Source of the DNA: an uncultured Verrucomicrobiota bacterium
GTDB lineage: Bacteria > Verrucomicrobiota > Kiritimatiellia > CAIQIC01 > Lenti-01
DNA length: 64,000 nt
Direction of reading: 5' to 3'
Assembly (NCBI GenBank): GCA_938003985.1
Contig: CALKWZ010000087.1
Span: 1-64,000 of the forward strand
Positions 8,342 to 17,957 of the stretch are shown here, one piece after another. Position numbers and translations under genes: made by a program. Position 1 is the first letter of the stretch. Every line of letters begins with the position of its first letter. Below the pieces are notes generated by a model. The model made no database searches. It saw nothing but the letters and a program-made list of their open reading frames with translations, and was not told the origin of the DNA.

Positions 8342-8492
8342 CTAGAGCAGTTTTCCTATTACCGTAGCCATATTCCATCCCCCGACGGGGTCGTCGGGGG
8401 CTCCAAAGGCATCGATTCTGTGGCTGTTTGGAGCCGGCACGACCTCGTGCCGGTCTTGTCTGGCGGCTACTGAATAGACGAAAATGCTCTAG
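8342..8492. mobile_element. MITE-like palindromic element with terminal inverted repeats
   Basis: The ends are inverted copies: CTAGAGCAGTTTTC (8342-8355) and GAAAATGCTCTAG (8480-8492), extended inwards by imperfectly matching TATTACCGTAGCC / GGCTACTGAATA. Inside are two hairpins, CCCCCGAC/GTCGGGGG (8379-8400) and CCGGCACGA/TCGTGCCGG (8434-8453), also present at 55-161. It carries no ORF. The right end supplies the TAG stop of the pseudouridine synthase (complement of 8489-8491), and the left end starts 4 bp after the upstream gene's stop. Confidence 0.75.
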
Positions 8493-9352
8493 GTCAGCCG
8501 CAGGTGCCGCAGCCAGTCGCGGAAGTCGCGCGGCAGCGGGGACGCCGCGCTCACCGGTTTGCCGGTGGCGGGATGCGCGAAGCGCAGCTCGGAGGCGTGC
8601 AGCATCTGGCGGGGCACTTCGGGAAAATCGCCGCTGCGGGCGTTGAAATACTGGCGATCCCCGAGGACGGGGTGGCCCAGATGGTGCAGGTGGATGCGGA
8701 TCTGGTGGGTGCGGCCGGTCTCGATGGCGACGGTGAGGTGGGCGGCGCGCGGGGGTTTCGTTTGCGCGGCGACCTGGCGGACGTGGCTGACGGCGGGCAG
8801 GTGGTCCACCGGCACGCGGACGTCCATCTGGGGCTCGGCGAGATTGCCGGCGACGAGCGCGTGGTAGAGCTTGCGGACGCGGCCTTCCTCGAACTGGGAC
8901 ACGAGCTTCTGGCGGGTCTCCTCGTCCTTGGCGAACAGCACGCAGCCGGACGTGTCCTTGTCCAGGCGGTGCACGGCGCGCAGCCCGGGCAGGCCGAGCT
9001 GGTCGCGCAGCCGGACCTCCAGGGACTTGTCGCCGACCGTGAGCAGGCGCGGGGGCTTGTCGGCGACGAGGAATTTCGGGTCGTCGAGCAGGAGGCGGAC
9101 GGTGGCGGGCTGGTCGGATTTGGGCGCGACGGCGTCGGGCAGGAGTTCCACCGCGTCGCGGGTCTGGAGCAGGTGCTTGGCCATCCAGATGCGCCGGCCG
9201 TTGACGAAGACCTGGCGGTCGTCGAGCAGGGTCTTCGCCGCGCGGCGGGAAAGCCCGAGGCAATCGGCCAAGTGGTCGAGCAGGGCGACGCCGTTGCGGC
9301 GCACGGGCGGCAGGCGGCGGAGGGCGGGCGTCTTGGAAACGGGGCGTTTCAT
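8489..9352 (-). CDS. RluA-family RNA pseudouridine synthase
   Basis: The roughly 287-residue enzyme has an N-terminal S4-like domain (LLDHLADCLGLSRRAAKTLL, about residues 20-75) and a catalytic domain with the RluA signature HRLDKDTSG, whose Asp is the nucleophile, and a later GRTHQIRIH block. It isomerises specific uridines in rRNA or tRNA to pseudouridine; the target cannot be told from sequence. The ATG at 9352 (MKRPVSK) is chosen because upstream residues are Pro/Arg-rich and not conserved; no Shine-Dalgarno is evident and a start 9 bp upstream is equally possible. The stop codon is inside the repeat at 8342-8492. Confidence 0.92.
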   Translation of the reverse strand: MKRPVSKTPALRRLPPVRRNGVALLDHLADCLGLSRRAAKTLLDDRQVFVNGRRIWMAKHLLQTRDAVELLPDAVAPKSDQPATVRLLLDDPKFLVADKPPRLLTVGDKSLEVRLRDQLGLPGLRAVHRLDKDTSGCVLFAKDEETRQKLVSQFEEGRVRKLYHALVAGNLAEPQMDVRVPVDHLPAVSHVRQVAAQTKPPRAAHLTVAIETGRTHQIRIHLHHLGHPVLGDRQYFNARSGDFPEVPRQMLHASELRFAHPATGKPVSAASPLPRDFRDWLRHLRLT

Positions 9353-9423
9353 GGCGGGGAACATAGAGGGCCGCCGGGCCGGCGTCGAGCCGGAAGGATC
9401 GGGCCACCGGCGCGACAAGAAGC

Positions 9424-9452
9424 TTGAACGCGATTCGGAGCGGTTGTATACG
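9424..9452 (+). promoter_or_regulatory. Sigma70-type promoter placing transcription start at the ATG of the diguanylate cyclase gene
   Basis: TTGAAC (9424-9429), 17-bp spacer, TATACG (9447-9452). The predicted +1 falls at about 9459-9460, the A of the chosen start codon, and there is no Shine-Dalgarno, so a leaderless message is possible. Confidence 0.5.
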
Positions 9453-9459
9453 GGGCCGG

Positions 9460-10422
9460 ATGAACGACGACCAGGCCCATGCGAAGAGCGGATCGCCCGC
9501 GGAACGCGAGCCCGACCAGACCGTCCTGATGGAGTGTCCGGTTCCGGCCCTGCGCGCCGCGTCGGCCGCGCCGGAGCCCGCGCGCAGCCGCCCGGCCTTC
9601 TTCATCGTCCTGTCCGGCCCGGCCATCGGCAAGACGTTCCGGCTGGACGGCGCGACGGTCGTCGGCCGCGGGGCCGATTGCGGCATCTGCCTGGACGACG
9701 AAGGGGTTTCCCGGGAGCATGCCCGCGTCGAAATGGATGCGCAGGGCCAGGTCTGGATCGCCGACCTCGACAGCACCAACGGCACGTTTTTCCTCGACGG
9801 CCGGCGCATCGGCCACCAGGCCCTCCGGGACGGCGACAAGATCCGGCTGGGGCCCGAAACCGTCCTGAAACTGAGTTTCCACGACGGCCTCGAAGAGGAT
9901 TTCTACCGGCATCAATACGATTCGGCCACCAAGGACGCCCTGACGGGCATCTACAACAAGCGCTATTTCCTCGACCAGCTCAAGGGCGATTTCGCCCATG
10001 CCCGGCGGCACGGCAGTCCCCTGAGCCTGATCGCCTTCGACCTCGACCATTTCAAGCAGATCAACGACGTCCACGGCCATCCGGCGGGCGATGCCATCCT
10101 GCGGGAACTGGCCGAGATCGTCGGCCGGGCGTTGCGCGCCGAAGATTGGTTTGCCCGCGTCGGCGGCGAGGAATTCGCCATCATCGAACGGGCGGCGGAC
10201 GAACAGCAGGTCCGGGCGATGGCCGAACGCATCCGGCGCACCGTGGAAGCCCATCGGTTCACGTGGGACGGCCGCGCCGTGCCGGTGACCATTTCCCTGG
10301 GCGTGGCGACGCTCTGGGGCGCGAACTTCCGCAGCGTCGAAGCCCTCGTGCGGGCGGCCGACGAATTTCTCTACCGGGCCAAGCAAACCGGGCGCAACCG
10401 GGTCGTCACCGCGCTGGACTGA
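9460..10422 (+). CDS. FHA-GGDEF diguanylate cyclase
   Basis: The 320-residue soluble protein has a forkhead-associated domain at about residues 47-145 (VVGRGADCGICLDD, SREHA and DLDSTNGTF, the phosphothreonine-binding loops) and a GGDEF domain at about 155-318. The catalytic motif is GGEEF (235-239) and the product-inhibition site RxxD is intact (RAED, five residues before it), with FDLDHFKQIND metal-binding region upstream. It should make cyclic di-GMP from two GTP, gated by binding a phosphorylated partner through the FHA domain. No kinase or c-di-GMP effector is adjacent. An ATG 36 bp upstream is in frame but would lie within the predicted -35 element. Confidence 0.95.
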   Translation: MNDDQAHAKSGSPAEREPDQTVLMECPVPALRAASAAPEPARSRPAFFIVLSGPAIGKTFRLDGATVVGRGADCGICLDDEGVSREHARVEMDAQGQVWIADLDSTNGTFFLDGRRIGHQALRDGDKIRLGPETVLKLSFHDGLEEDFYRHQYDSATKDALTGIYNKRYFLDQLKGDFAHARRHGSPLSLIAFDLDHFKQINDVHGHPAGDAILRELAEIVGRALRAEDWFARVGGEEFAIIERAADEQQVRAMAERIRRTVEAHRFTWDGRAVPVTISLGVATLWGANFRSVEALVRAADEFLYRAKQTGRNRVVTALD

Positions 10423-10449
10423 ACGGCCGGCCGCGGCGGTCCGCGCCGG

Positions 10450-11154
10450 TCAGCCGTCGCCGAGGCGGAAGGGGGAGAACCGGGTTTTCACGTCGAAGGG
10501 ATCGGCGCGTTCGGCGCGCTTGAGGCGGTGGACGATCCAATAGGTGAGGGGGGTGGCGAGGATTTCGTACCCGGTCTTGAGGACGAAGTTCCAGAAGATC
10601 ACCTGCCCGACGAGCGCCAGCGGCCAGACGCCGCCGAACGCGATCGCGGTGAAGAGCAGCGAATCGACGCCCTCCCCGGCAAGGGTGCTGCCGATGGTGC
10701 GCATCCAGAGATGGCGGCCCGACGTCCAGACCTTCATCTTGGCCATGACCCAGGCGTTGAGGAACGAGCCGCACCAGAAGGCCACGACGCTGCCGAGCAC
10801 GACGCGCGGGGTCTGGAGCAGGATGGACGCGAACGCTTCCTGCATTTCCCAGCCCGGCGCCGGCGGCAGGAGCGCCACGAGGGAAAACGCGCCGGCCGCG
10901 AAGACGTTCAGGACGAACCCCAGCCAGATGATCCGGCGCGATTGGGCGTAGCCGTAGACTTCGACGAGGACGTCGCCGAAGATGTAGGAAATGGGGAACA
11001 GCAGGTTGCCGCCGTCCATCAGCACGAACGGCAGGCCGGGGATCGCCAGCGGCTTGATGGCCGAGACGTTGGAAATCACCAGCACGGCGCAGAACGTCGC
11101 GGTGATGGGCGCCAGCCAGCGCCGGGAGGAGGAGGGCAAATCGGAATCGGCCAT
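10450..11154 (-). CDS. VUT-family queuosine precursor transporter (YhhQ-like)
   Basis: The 234-residue integral membrane protein shows about six hydrophobic helices, with the family-typical ISNVSAIK near residue 28, FPISYIFGDVLVEVYGY near 60, and GSTLAGEGVDSLLF in the second half. This family (COG1738) imports preQ0/preQ1 or queuine for tRNA queuosine synthesis. It sits 4 bp behind an AsmA-like gene, so it is probably co-transcribed with it and with the STAS gene. No queuosine biosynthesis genes and no preQ1 riboswitch are visible. The family is clear; the exact substrate is inferred. Confidence 0.85.
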   Translation of the reverse strand: MADSDLPSSSRRWLAPITATFCAVLVISNVSAIKPLAIPGLPFVLMDGGNLLFPISYIFGDVLVEVYGYAQSRRIIWLGFVLNVFAAGAFSLVALLPPAPGWEMQEAFASILLQTPRVVLGSVVAFWCGSFLNAWVMAKMKVWTSGRHLWMRTIGSTLAGEGVDSLLFTAIAFGGVWPLALVGQVIFWNFVLKTGYEILATPLTYWIVHRLKRAERADPFDVKTRFSPFRLGDG

Positions 11155-11158
11155 GGCG

Positions 11159-12007
11159 TTACTTTTCGTCGAAGGGATTGAGGACTTTCAAGGCGCCGGC
11201 GGCGCCGTCCACGACGGCCTTGCCCGCGTCCGCCGTGCCGCCCACGACGGCCTTGCCGGCGTCGAGCGTTCCGGAACCGACCGCCGCGGCCCCGGCGCCC
11301 AGGGCGCCGACGCCGTCGCCGATCAGATGGCCCGCGCCGACGATGGCCGTGCCGGTCGCGCCGGCGATGGCCTTGAGGACGTTCTGGATGGCTTCGACGA
11401 ACGTCACGCCTTCCTGTTCCCGCCCGAGGCCGGTCAAGGTGATGGGCGGCAGCGGCAGCGGCACCGCGCCGCCGCCCGTCAGGGCCGCCGCGCCGGTGAC
11501 CGAGAAGTTCATTTTGCTGTCGGCGATCGTCAGCTTGTCGATGACCACTTTCTTGCCGGCGGCGTCTTCCGCTGCGGGCTTCTCTTCCGTTTGTTCTTCG
11601 TCTTGGCCTTCTGCGCCGGCGGACAACTGGTCGATGAGGGCGCCGAGATTGCTGTTGAGCAGGCCTTTCTCGTAGGTGACGACGAGGCCGGCGACGGCGA
11701 TTTCCTTGACGACGATCACGTCGGAAAACAGCGACGAGCGGTCGAGCTTCACGGAAACGGACCCCAGATCGAGCAGGCCGTCGGTTTTGTAGCCTGCGGG
11801 ATTGCCGACGTGCAGGCCGGCCAGGGTCGCCCGCCCGCGCACGAGGGAGATGTCGGCGTCCCGCAGGGTCACCGGCACGCCGAGGGCGGCCGGGCCGGCG
11901 GCGTTGACGGCCGTGCGGACGATCCGGTCGAGCGAGAATTCCAGGGCGACGAACAGGGCGACGAGGGCCGCAACGATCCAACCCGCGATTTTCAGCGTTT
12001 TTTTCAT
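11159..12007 (-). CDS. AsmA/DUF748-like inner-membrane-anchored protein
   Basis: The 282-residue product starts MKKTLKIAGWIVAALVALFV, one N-terminal transmembrane helix, then a periplasmic region with the AsmA-type pattern: VPVTLRDADISLVRGRATLAGLHVGNP and repeated beta segments such as VIVVKEIAVAGLVVTYE. An acidic Glu/Gln insert lies near residue 135. The final third is a Gly/Ala-rich stretch with repeated GTADAGKAVVDG-like units. AsmA-like proteins are implicated in lipid or outer-membrane homeostasis, so a similar role is inference. It lies between the STAS gene (17 bp away) and the transporter (4 bp away). Shorter than typical AsmA proteins. Confidence 0.7.
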   Translation of the reverse strand: MKKTLKIAGWIVAALVALFVALEFSLDRIVRTAVNAAGPAALGVPVTLRDADISLVRGRATLAGLHVGNPAGYKTDGLLDLGSVSVKLDRSSLFSDVIVVKEIAVAGLVVTYEKGLLNSNLGALIDQLSAGAEGQDEEQTEEKPAAEDAAGKKVVIDKLTIADSKMNFSVTGAAALTGGGAVPLPLPPITLTGLGREQEGVTFVEAIQNVLKAIAGATGTAIVGAGHLIGDGVGALGAGAAAVGSGTLDAGKAVVGGTADAGKAVVDGAAGALKVLNPFDEK

Positions 12008-12024
12008 GAATGGGCCTGGGGGGG

Positions 12025-12354
12025 CTAGGCGATGTCCGGTTCCACCTGGTCCACCACGGGAAAGGCGTCCAGGAATCCGGCGACGTCGAACATATCGCGG
12101 ATGGAACCGCGCACGCCAGTAAAAACCAGTTTGCCGCCGCCGGCGTGGATGCGCTTGGAGAGGCCGAGGATGGCGCGCAGGCCGGCGCTGCTCAGGACGG
12201 CGAGTTCGCGGAAATCGAAGACGACGCATTTGCAGCCGGTGCGGAGAAGGTCGCCGCAGTGCACCTCGAGCAGATGCGCCGTGGTGGCGTCGAGGCGGCC
12301 CTTGGCGGCGACCACCTTGGCGTTGCCCTGCGAATGATCGGTGAACTGGATCAT
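12025..12354 (-). CDS. STAS-domain anti-sigma factor antagonist (SpoIIAA/RsbV-like)
   Basis: The 109-residue protein is a single STAS domain. It has GRLDATTAHLLE near residue 19 and the regulatory LSSAGLRAILG loop around residue 55, whose second Ser is the usual kinase phosphorylation site. Such proteins bind an anti-sigma kinase when unphosphorylated and free its sigma factor; the kinase and sigma factor are not in the window. A GGAG Shine-Dalgarno lies just upstream of the ATG. It heads a three-gene minus-strand cluster with the AsmA-like and YhhQ-like genes, a combination with no obvious functional logic. Confidence 0.88.
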   Translation of the reverse strand: MIQFTDHSQGNAKVVAAKGRLDATTAHLLEVHCGDLLRTGCKCVVFDFRELAVLSSAGLRAILGLSKRIHAGGGKLVFTGVRGSIRDMFDVAGFLDAFPVVDQVEPDIA

Positions 12355-12531
12355 GGCGACCTCCTACGCCTTCTCCACTTTCTAGTCTCCGCCACAATGC
12401 GGCCGGTTGCAACCCGGCCAGCCGCGAAATCCGCCTGCGGCGGCCGCCGGCGGGCGAAACGCTTCGCCGCGGAATAGGCTTGCCGTCCAGCGGGAAGCGT
12501 CGAAAATGCCGGCGATCCTCAAGGAAAGACC

Positions 12532-13467
12532 ATGCCCTATCCCATCGAAAAGAAATTCGTCGTCGCGGTGTCGTCCACGGTGCTCTTCGACTTGTCGTTC
12601 GAGCACGCGCTGTATCTGGAAAAAGGGCTGGAGGAATTCCGGAAATACCAGCACGAGCACCGGCACGACGTGCCGAAGCCCGGCGTGGGCTTTCCGTTCA
12701 TCCGGCGCCTGCTGGGCCTCAACCGCATGTATCCCGAGGAACACCCGGTGGACGTGGTGATCCTCTCGCGCTACCACGCGGACGACGGGATGCGGGTGAT
12801 GGACGCCGTGCGCGAGCACGGCCTGGACATCACGCGGGCGTTTTTCATGGCCGGCCGCAAGCCGTATCCGTTCATGGAGTCGGTCAACGCGTCGCTGTAC
12901 CTCAGCACGAACGCGGAGCAGGTGCGCGAGGCGGTGGGCCTGGGCTATCCCGCCGGCCACGTGCTGCCGTGCGCGGCCGTGGACGACGAACAGGACGACC
13001 AGCTGCGCATCGCGTTCGACTTCGACGGCGTGCTGGTGGACGACGAGGCCGAACGGGTCTACAAGAAAACCGGCGATCTCGACCAGTTCCGCCAGTACGA
13101 GCTGGAAAACCGCGACCGTCCCCTCAAGGCCGGGCCGCTGATGCCGCTGATGCAGCAGCTTTCCTACTTCCAGCAAATGGACATCCGGCGGGCGCAGGAC
13201 GACTCCGGCCGCAAGCGCATGCTGCGCATCTCCATCGTGACGGCGCGCGGCGCTCCCGCCCACGAGCGGCTCAACACCACCCTGGCGGCGCTGGGCCTCG
13301 AGGCCGACGAGGTGTTCCTGATGGGCGGCATCGACAAAAAGCGCGTGCTGGACATCCTCAAGCCGCACCTGTTCTTCGACGACCAGCTGGTGCATCTGGA
13401 AAACGTGGCGGCCAGCACGCCGTCCGTCCACATCCCCTTCGGCATCGCCAACAAAGGCGCCGGCTGA
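12532..13467 (+). CDS. Cytosolic 5'-nucleotidase (cN-I family)
   Basis: The 311-residue protein matches the prokaryotic cN-I-like 5'-nucleotidase family: KKFVVAVSSTVLFDLS at the N-terminus, ILSRYHADDGMRVMDAV in the middle, and an AFDFDGVLVDD segment (near residue 165) with the HAD-type DxDGV catalytic aspartates, then SIVTARGAPAHER and FLMGGIDK...LFFDDQ. It dephosphorylates nucleoside 5'-monophosphates, probably AMP/IMP-type substrates. AAGGAAAG precedes the ATG at good spacing. Apparently monocistronic. Confidence 0.9.
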   Translation: MPYPIEKKFVVAVSSTVLFDLSFEHALYLEKGLEEFRKYQHEHRHDVPKPGVGFPFIRRLLGLNRMYPEEHPVDVVILSRYHADDGMRVMDAVREHGLDITRAFFMAGRKPYPFMESVNASLYLSTNAEQVREAVGLGYPAGHVLPCAAVDDEQDDQLRIAFDFDGVLVDDEAERVYKKTGDLDQFRQYELENRDRPLKAGPLMPLMQQLSYFQQMDIRRAQDDSGRKRMLRISIVTARGAPAHERLNTTLAALGLEADEVFLMGGIDKKRVLDILKPHLFFDDQLVHLENVAASTPSVHIPFGIANKGAG

Positions 13468-13527
13468 GGCCGGCGGGCGGATTTTGGATTGCGGGCGGCC
13501 CCCGCCGCCCCGTATAAACGACGGATC

Positions 13528-13995
13528 ATGTTCCACGATTTCATCAACAACGCGACCCTGATCGTGGCGGTGGCCAGCTGGCTGGCGGCGCAGTTCATCA
13601 AATTGGCCCTGTTTCTGGTCCGGGAGCGGCGTTTCGACTACGGTTTCCTGCTGCGGCTGGGGGGGATGCCCAGCTCGCATACGGCTTCGGCCGCGGCCTG
13701 CGCGACCTCGGTGGGCTTGCGGACCGGTTTCGGCTCGCCGATTTTCGCGTTGGCGCTGGGGATGCTGGCCCTGATCATGATCGATGCCCAGAGCGTCCGG
13801 CGGGCCGCGGGGATGCAGGCCCGCCTGCTGAACCAGATGGCGGAAGAGTTCTACCGCAACCACAAGTTTTCGCCCGAGAAACTCGTCGAATTCCTCGGCC
13901 ACACCCGGCTGGAAGTGCTGATGGGCCTCCTGCTGGGCGTCGCCATCGCCCTCGGCGTCCATGCGGCGTTCCCCGCCTGGGCCGTCGCCCCTTAG
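13528..13995 (+). CDS. Divergent PAP2 (DUF212) family membrane protein
   Basis: The 155-residue product has the DUF212 hallmarks: AAQFIKL, then GGMPSSHTASAAACA with the phosphatase-like SxH motif, then a long hydrophobic helix with MIDAQSVRRAAG, and a C-terminal TRLEVLMGLLLGVAIAL helix. Proteins of this family (Bacillus YuiD type) are related to acid phosphatase/vanadium haloperoxidases but their substrate is unknown. The ATG at 13528 is used; the upstream frame is Pro/Arg-rich. Located 60 bp after the nucleotidase, possibly co-transcribed. Confidence 0.9.
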   Translation: MFHDFINNATLIVAVASWLAAQFIKLALFLVRERRFDYGFLLRLGGMPSSHTASAAACATSVGLRTGFGSPIFALALGMLALIMIDAQSVRRAAGMQARLLNQMAEEFYRNHKFSPEKLVEFLGHTRLEVLMGLLLGVAIALGVHAAFPAWAVAP

Positions 13996-14023
13996 AAACG
14001 GGCCGGATTCCGGCAGGATGGGG

Positions 14024-14051
14024 TTGACGGACAAGGCCGAAAGGGTATGAT
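14024..14051 (+). promoter_or_regulatory. Strong sigma70-type promoter for the pseudopilin gene
   Basis: TTGACG (14024-14029), 16-bp spacer, TATGAT (14046-14051); followed by AAGGAG about 12 nt before the ATG at 14088. Confidence 0.75.
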
Positions 14052-14087
14052 GTTGAAAGAGTCGTCAAACGAAGGAGACAAATCGTC

Positions 14088-14714
14088 ATGAAGCGCAAGG
14101 CCTTTGGTTTCACCCTGATCGAACTGCTGGTGGTTATCGCCATCATCGCCATGCTCGCCGCCATCTTGGTTCCCGCCGTCAATCGCGCCTTGGACAGCGC
14201 GGCCATGACGCAAACCGTCTCCAACGGCGCCAACATCTACAAGTCGGCGTTCGCCGGCATCACCGAATTGGCCGTTTTCGGCGGGGCTCCGGCCGCCGCC
14301 TTCCCGACCTCCACCGATTACTTCAAGAGCCTGGTCACGGGCAAGGTCATGAACGTGTCCTTCGACTTCTTCTCCGCCAAAGGCACCCGGCAGTACAAGA
14401 CGTCCGACGCGAGCCAGTTCGCGGCCGACGGCAATGCCTGGAAGTGGGTGGAAGACAGCCTGGGCAACGAGTCGATCACCGAAGGCTTCCCGTACATCTT
14501 CACCCGCAACGCCAACGTGAGCGGAACGGTCATGCCCGCCGATACCACCACGATCGAATTGTCCCCCGATACGATGCCCTTCGGCAGCAAGGGCATGGTG
14601 GTGGTTCTCAAGGGCGGCGGCGCGTTCTCCATCCGCGGCGATGCCCAGCTCCGGGGCGGCAACATGAATCCGGCCGGCGAGCAGACCGCCTCCTTCACGA
14701 TCCGCGATCCGTAA
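14088..14714 (+). CDS. Type II secretion/type IV pilus-like pseudopilin
   Basis: The 208-residue protein begins MKRKAFGFTLIELLVVIAII: a short basic leader, the G-F prepilin-peptidase cleavage and methylation site, Glu at +5 and a single hydrophobic helix. The remainder is a globular C-domain of unknown fold containing FFSAKGTRQY and a Gly-rich KGGGAFSIRGDAQ stretch. It has its own strong promoter and a terminator behind it, so it is a stand-alone unit with no assembly ATPase, prepilin peptidase or other pseudopilin nearby. PVC genomes often have many such single pseudopilins whose function is not known. The class is certain, the function is not. Confidence 0.85.
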   Translation: MKRKAFGFTLIELLVVIAIIAMLAAILVPAVNRALDSAAMTQTVSNGANIYKSAFAGITELAVFGGAPAAAFPTSTDYFKSLVTGKVMNVSFDFFSAKGTRQYKTSDASQFAADGNAWKWVEDSLGNESITEGFPYIFTRNANVSGTVMPADTTTIELSPDTMPFGSKGMVVVLKGGGAFSIRGDAQLRGGNMNPAGEQTASFTIRDP

Positions 14715-14740
14715 CGGCTGGCGACTTTTCGCTTTGTCTG

Positions 14741-14779
14741 ATGCGCCGGAAATCGTAGGATTTCCGGCGCATTCTTTTT
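14741..14779 (+). terminator. Rho-independent terminator after the pseudopilin gene
   Basis: TGCGCCGGAAATC / GATTTCCGGCGCA hairpin with a 4-nt loop followed by TTCTTTTT. It ends 27 bp before the glmS start. Confidence 0.9.
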
Positions 14780-14805
14780 GAATCAAACCAGAAAAGGTTG
14801 GCGAC

Positions 14806-16653
<1,848 letters not shown>

Positions 16654-16660
16654 GGATCCC

Positions 16661-17941
16661 ATGGCGCGGCTCGTCATCCGGGGCGGACGGCGGATCGGCG
16701 GCGCGTTCCGGCCGCTGGGCAACAAGAACGCCGCGCTGCCGATGCTGGCCGCCTGCGTCCTCACCGACGAGCCCGTCGTCCTCGACAACGTCCCGCGCAT
16801 TCTCGACGTCGAGAACATGCTCAAGCTGCTGGCCGACCTCGGCGTGGCGGTGTCGCGCAAAGGCCATGCCGTCGAGCTGTGCGCCAAGGGCCTGAAGAAA
16901 ACCGAGCTGGACCGCGCGCTCTGCGCGAAGGTCCGCGGCTCCATCCTGCTGGCCGGCCCGCTGCCGGCGCGCCGCGGCTCCGCCACGCTCTACGCGCCGG
17001 GCGGCGACGTCATCGGCCGCCGCCGGCTGGATACCCATTTCGAAGGCCTCGGCGCGCTCGGCATCGGCCTCGCCTGGACCGGCGACGCCTTCCGCCTGCG
17101 CCGCCGCCGGTTCCGCGGCGCGGAAATCCTGCTGGACGAAGCCAGCGTGACGGCCACCGAAAACATCCTGATGGCCGCGACGCTCGCGCCCGGCCGCACG
17201 ACGATCCTCAACGCCGCCGGCGAGCCCCACGTGCAGGATCTCGGCGCGCTGCTCAACCAGATGGGCGCGAAGATTTCCGGCCTGGGCACCAATCGGCTCG
17301 AGATCGAAGGCGTGAAGAAGCTCGGCGGCGCGCGGCACCGCGTGGGGCCGGACTACATCGAGATGGGCAGCTTTCTCGCCGCGGCCGCCGCCACCGGCGG
17401 CGCGCTGACCGTGACCGATCTGCCCGACGCGACGACGCTGCGGGTGATGCAGCGCGCGTTCGGCCGCTTGGGCGTGCGGTGGACGGTTGAAAACGGCCAA
17501 CTGGTCCTGCCGGCGCGTCAAAACCTGCGCGTGAGGCAGGATCTGGGCGGCGCGATTCCCAAGATGGAAGACGGCATCTGGCCCGCCATTCCGTCGGATC
17601 TGCTGAGCGTGGCGCTGGTGCTGGCGACGCAGACCCGCGGCGAAGTCCTGTTCTTCGAGAAGCTCTTCGAGAGCCGGATGTATTTCGTGGACCGCCTGCT
17701 GGAAATGGGCGCGACGCTGGTGCAGTGCGACCCGCACCGCGTGGTGGTCAGCGGCCCCGCCAAGCTGCGGTCGCAGCTGATCACGAGCCCGGATATCCGC
17801 GCCGGCATGGCCTTGGTCATCGCCGCGCTGTGCGCCAAGGGCACCACCGTCATCGAACAGGCCGAGATGATCGACCGCGGCTACGAACGCCTCGAAGCGC
17901 GCCTGCGCGCCTTGGGCGCGGATATCCGCCGCGAAGAATAA
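16661..17941 (+). CDS. murA: UDP-N-acetylglucosamine 1-carboxyvinyltransferase, Asp-type
   Basis: The 426-residue protein is a full-length MurA: the GNKNAALPMLAA segment near residue 23, PGGDVIGRRRLDTH around 113-126 and EMGSFLAAAAATGG near 235. It transfers enolpyruvate from PEP to UDP-GlcNAc, the first committed step of peptidoglycan synthesis. The mobile-loop residue that is Cys115 in E. coli is Asp116 here (GGD instead of GGC). Asp at this site is known in Mycobacterium and Chlamydia MurA, keeps activity and prevents covalent inactivation by fosfomycin. The adjoining loop is also unusually Arg-rich (GRRRLD). Seven base pairs downstream of glmS, so sugar supply and use are coupled. Confidence 0.95.
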   Translation: MARLVIRGGRRIGGAFRPLGNKNAALPMLAACVLTDEPVVLDNVPRILDVENMLKLLADLGVAVSRKGHAVELCAKGLKKTELDRALCAKVRGSILLAGPLPARRGSATLYAPGGDVIGRRRLDTHFEGLGALGIGLAWTGDAFRLRRRRFRGAEILLDEASVTATENILMAATLAPGRTTILNAAGEPHVQDLGALLNQMGAKISGLGTNRLEIEGVKKLGGARHRVGPDYIEMGSFLAAAAATGGALTVTDLPDATTLRVMQRAFGRLGVRWTVENGQLVLPARQNLRVRQDLGGAIPKMEDGIWPAIPSDLLSVALVLATQTRGEVLFFEKLFESRMYFVDRLLEMGATLVQCDPHRVVVSGPAKLRSQLITSPDIRAGMALVIAALCAKGTTVIEQAEMIDRGYERLEARLRALGADIRREE

Positions 17942-17957
17942 CCCGGAGGAACCCGCC

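Noticed and set aside
11155..11158. preQ1 riboswitch ahead of the queuosine transporter
   Set aside because: Only 4 bp separate it from the preceding gene; no space for a riboswitch.
14780..14805. glmS ribozyme or riboswitch leader
   Set aside because: The leader is only about 26 nt after a terminator, too short for the ribozyme.
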